This document shows, piece by piece, positions 61,538 to 64,000 of a stretch of DNA of 64,000 nucleotides (the stretch's first letter is position 1; each line of letters starts with the position of its first letter). The notes beneath the pieces are model-generated. The model searched no databases, was not told where the DNA came from, and saw nothing but the letters and a program-made list of their open reading frames with translations. The stretch comes from JAHDFB01 sp965658745 (lineage in GTDB: Bacteria > Bacteroidota > Bacteroidia > Chitinophagales > Saprospiraceae), in the NCBI GenBank assembly GCA_965658745.1, contig CBFHTK010000002.1, positions 1 to 64,000 on the forward strand, written 5' to 3'. The translations under genes and the position numbers were made by a program.

Positions 61538-64000
61538 TTACTTTAGAATCACCAATTTCTCAAATTGACTTTCCTTGATCACATTTTTAGAATTAGATCT
61601 AACTTTGATTCTGTAGAGGTATACTCCACGAGCTAATTTTGAACCAAAGTCATCTAGACCATCCCACTTAATATCATTTACTCGATATCCAGATGTTATA
61701 GTATTATGTGAAATTGTCTTGACAACTTTACCAGTGCTCGTGTAGATATTTATTTCAACATCAAGTACATCTGAACCGAAGTTGTGTTCAAACATGAAAC
61801 AGGTATTATCAGTAAATGGGTTAGGGTAATTTAAAACATGAGAAAGTCCATCTTGCGGATTGTCACTTACTACAAATTCTGTGAAACCCTCACCTACATT
61901 ATTGGCAATGTCCCAAGCTCTGACAGTAATCCTGTGTTCTCCATTCTCAAGTTTTGCTAAAGGATATCTAACAACGCCCTGTGAAAAATTATTAAGCTCA
62001 CTTTCGTAAAAGTCGTTTAAGAAGTAAGTCTTTTCGCTTGTGCCGTCAAGTGTACCTGTCAAGTCGTGTCCGACACTTGATCCGCTTAAATTTATTCCTA
62101 AATCATCGGATATTTTTGCAAATATTATGGGATTTTCGTCAGTCTGACCTCCTGAAACAAAATTTTCATCATTCATGAAGACTTGAACTAATGGTGGGGT
62201 GTCATCTTCAACTGGATTGTTGCTAGAACCTCCTACAAGGAAATCATTATAAGAGCCTCTCGCGTCATCTACACCATCGCTTGCATAGTAGCTAATTTTG
62301 CCTTGTCCAATCTGAAATAGAATATCTTTCGGAACAATGAATGCTAGTTCGAATTGACCAGCTGTTACTTTAGCTTTTCCTTTAAACAGGAGGTTACGCT
62401 GTTCTTTAAAATTTTTAGATAAACTTCGTGGGTCTTGTGCTAGGGTGGAACGCGTTGTTCGTTTGTCGAATACGGTTACCCAGATTTCTCCATCAAAGTC
62501 AGAAATAATGGATCCATTACTACCCACGTAACCTTTTATTTTCATTTCACTGAGTGCACTTATTGTATCTGTAAATGCTTGAGAAGCTAGCTCAACATCG
62601 TTAATATGTGTTGTGTATACTTCATTTTGAGGATAAAGTAAATTCATGCTCGGGTCACCTAGAAGTAAGAACTTTCTCGCATTTACATCTACTGTATCTG
62701 TCGGACTATTATTTTTTGCTCTTCTCAGTATTTCCCCTAAAGTCAAAAGGTTTCCGTTTGAATCCTCAGCAGTCATGAAATCGAATACAGCTGTCGTAAG
62801 CCTTGTGTTATCTGAGCTATATACAGCACGGCAAGTTGTGAACAGCCCAATCCCACCATGTTCGCTGACTAAAACCTTCTCACCTGCTGAGAAAACCTCA
62901 GGATCATCGATAGATGCAAACGAACAAGTTGCAGTTACAAAAAGTGGAAAGCTTCTTTCATTAGACCAATTATCTATATCTTTTACTTGAAGAACGCGTT
63001 CTTGAGCCCAACCAGAGGGTCCACCATGTCCCAAGTAACAAAAAGTCAATGCACCATTAAATATAGATCCATTGATCTCATCGGTCACTGATGGATAACG
63101 CTCTCCACCAGGAGTTGACACTTGCGTAAATGCATCCCAATAAATCTTCGAAAGATTAATGTCTTCATTTTGGGATAGAAAATCTTCTCCAATATCGTCC
63201 GCAGGATTTATATGTGCATTACCATCTTCGTCGTCTGCGGCAAATACAGACCTTAGATTCCATGGCCCTCTCAGGCTAGGATCAGTATCATATTTTATAA
63301 TCTTATCGACAACTGTTGCAGCTTGTGTGCTATTAGCAACTGGAATTCGACCTACAGCTAGGTCTAATTCGCCAATTAGATCGCCACCATCTTGCAGGCT
63401 CAAAAGACCGTAAAAGTCATCACTCGGAAAGTCTTTAATCGGGTTTAGTCCTTGTCGAGTTTCGTAGATTGGAACTAGATTTGTTTTGTCTTGTTCAAAC
63501 CGAATTCCTTTGTAATCATATGAGCCATTCCCAAAAAGTAGGGCATACTTAAAAAGGTCATCTCGATCGTAGATCATTCTTAGAAAATCACGGATTGCGG
63601 TTGGTTCCATTCTTCCAGAGCCAAATTCGTTATAAACATCTTCTACATCTACTACCTCGATGCTGATTCCGCTATGACTCCTTCGATGATCAGCAAGTCT
63701 ATTTGCTTCGTCAAGTAAGGTTTTATGAGCAATGATAACCATATCAGTCCTTTCAATTCCATGGAGATTCTGATTATCTAGCTCTCCTGCAAATTCTGGT
63801 GTAAGTAGGGAAGAGGACGGATCAAAAATGACAAACTTTCGTTGTTCTTCAGCATTACAAGTAAAGCTCGTTACTGTATTGTCTGATAGAAGGTTCTGGT
63901 TGAAGTAATTACCTTCATTTGTAATATCCCAAACCAGATTGCCTGACTTAGAGTTTGATATTGTAAGATTGAATTGGGAACTTGTACTGCTATTAATGGA
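61538..64000 (-). CDS. porU: Type IX secretion sortase PorU (5' end beyond the window)
   Basis: C25-type protease of the attachment complex that removes sorting domains from cargo and links them to a lipopolysaccharide anchor. About 820 residues are visible and the frame stays open to the window edge (upstream of the Met at 63742 it reads GIERTDMVIIAHKTLLD). The catalytic His is in LGHGGPSGWAQE and the Cys in VTATCSFAS, followed by GGIGLFTTCRAVYSS. The C terminus is itself a sorting-like domain (NYPNPFTDNTCF, DDFGSKLARGVYLYRI, ending KLVILK), close to that of the 29936 protein. The full protein is usually over 1100 residues, so the start lies beyond 64000. Confidence 0.94.
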   Translation of the reverse strand, partial: SINSSTSSQFNLTISNSKSGNLVWDITNEGNYFNQNLLSDNTVTSFTCNAEEQRKFVIFDPSSSLLTPEFAGELDNQNLHGIERTDMVIIAHKTLLDEANRLADHRRSHSGISIEVVDVEDVYNEFGSGRMEPTAIRDFLRMIYDRDDLFKYALLFGNGSYDYKGIRFEQDKTNLVPIYETRQGLNPIKDFPSDDFYGLLSLQDGGDLIGELDLAVGRIPVANSTQAATVVDKIIKYDTDPSLRGPWNLRSVFAADDEDGNAHINPADDIGEDFLSQNEDINLSKIYWDAFTQVSTPGGERYPSVTDEINGSIFNGALTFCYLGHGGPSGWAQERVLQVKDIDNWSNERSFPLFVTATCSFASIDDPEVFSAGEKVLVSEHGGIGLFTTCRAVYSSDNTRLTTAVFDFMTAEDSNGNLLTLGEILRRAKNNSPTDTVDVNARKFLLLGDPSMNLLYPQNEVYTTHINDVELASQAFTDTISALSEMKIKGYVGSNGSIISDFDGEIWVTVFDKRTTRSTLAQDPRSLSKNFKEQRNLLFKGKAKVTAGQFELAFIVPKDILFQIGQGKISYYASDGVDDARGSYNDFLVGGSSNNPVEDDTPPLVQVFMNDENFVSGGQTDENPIIFAKISDDLGINLSGSSVGHDLTGTLDGTSEKTYFLNDFYESELNNFSQGVVRYPLAKLENGEHRITVRAWDIANNVGEGFTEFVVSDNPQDGLSHVLNYPNPFTDNTCFMFEHNFGSDVLDVEINIYTSTGKVVKTISHNTITSGYRVNDIKWDGLDDFGSKLARGVYLYRIKVRSNSKNVIKESQFEKLVILK

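Noticed and set aside
61538..63742. The Met at 63742 as the true start of PorU
   Set aside because: The frame is open through the window end and the upstream residues fit PorU, so the gene is cut by the window edge.
1..64000. CRISPR arrays, prophage or integrative elements
   Set aside because: No regularly spaced direct repeats, cas genes, integrases, phage structural genes or conjugation genes were found.

Overview
The window is AT-rich chromosomal DNA of a Bacteroidota bacterium. The lineage shows in several independent ways: type IX secretion genes (porU, porV and a second C25 protease), gliding genes (gldD, gldE), an atpD-atpC pair detached from the rest of the ATP synthase operon, many promoters of the form TAnnTTTG, secreted proteins with T9SS C-terminal sorting domains, and almost no Shine-Dalgarno sequences. 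A long HMG-CoA synthase (mevalonate pathway) and a carotenoid hydroxylase suggest a pigmented, probably aquatic member, perhaps near Saprospiria or Flavobacteriia. That finer placement is a guess.

Layout. 0.4-3 kb: atpDC and pdxH. 3-6 kb (minus): HMG-CoA synthase and a saccharopine-reductase-like enzyme. 6.1-6.7 kb: tRNA-Asn with its terminator, a small GIY-YIG nuclease gene, and a second, broken copy of the tRNA 3' half and terminator. 6.8-11.3 kb (minus): two tandem aryl-sulfate sulfotransferase-like T9SS cargo proteins and a CNNM/CBS membrane protein. 11.6-14.8 kb: an unknown secreted protein, a flippase-like membrane protein, a tiny lipoprotein and HU. 15-26.6 kb (plus): a Tat-exported sugar isomerase-like protein, parE, lon, metF, prs, rplY, a nitrilase-family amidase and an NlpC/P60 lipoprotein. 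26.6-35 kb: RF3, a MATE exporter and a 1657-residue PorU2-like C25 protease. 35-39.7 kb: glycosyltransferase, rsmG, a secreted unknown, tgt and lptF. 39.8-43.6 kb (minus): mutY, ssb, gldE, gldD. 43.6-45.7 kb: two tandem ECF sigma factors about 80% identical to each other. 45.7-50 kb: an amidohydrolase, DUF1015, a LON-domain protein, a small ORF and tdk. 50-56.6 kb: a charged unknown protein with a rhomboid protease, murQ with a sodium:solute symporter, a secreted unknown, lipA and a carotenoid hydroxylase. 56.8-64 kb: an NtrY-like histidine kinase, rnpB, and porV and porU (porU runs off the window).

How it works together. Most genes are core housekeeping (energy, one-carbon, PRPP, translation, DNA repair, topology). 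The lineage-specific layer is the envelope: PorU and PorV form the attachment complex that processes T9SS cargo, the two sulfotransferase-like proteins carry the matching sorting domain or a variant of it, and GldD and GldE serve gliding.

The signals I would follow up are: (1) the GIY-YIG gene bracketed by a duplicated tRNA-Asn 3' end and terminator, which looks like a tRNA-associated mini-element; (2) arrays of GTTAAACAAAA motifs at matching positions and with the same 22-bp step in front of both sigma factor genes; (3) a dispersed short palindrome, GGGC-N4-GCCC followed by an A-run, found several times in genes and between convergent genes. No CRISPR array, prophage, transposase or integrase was seen.
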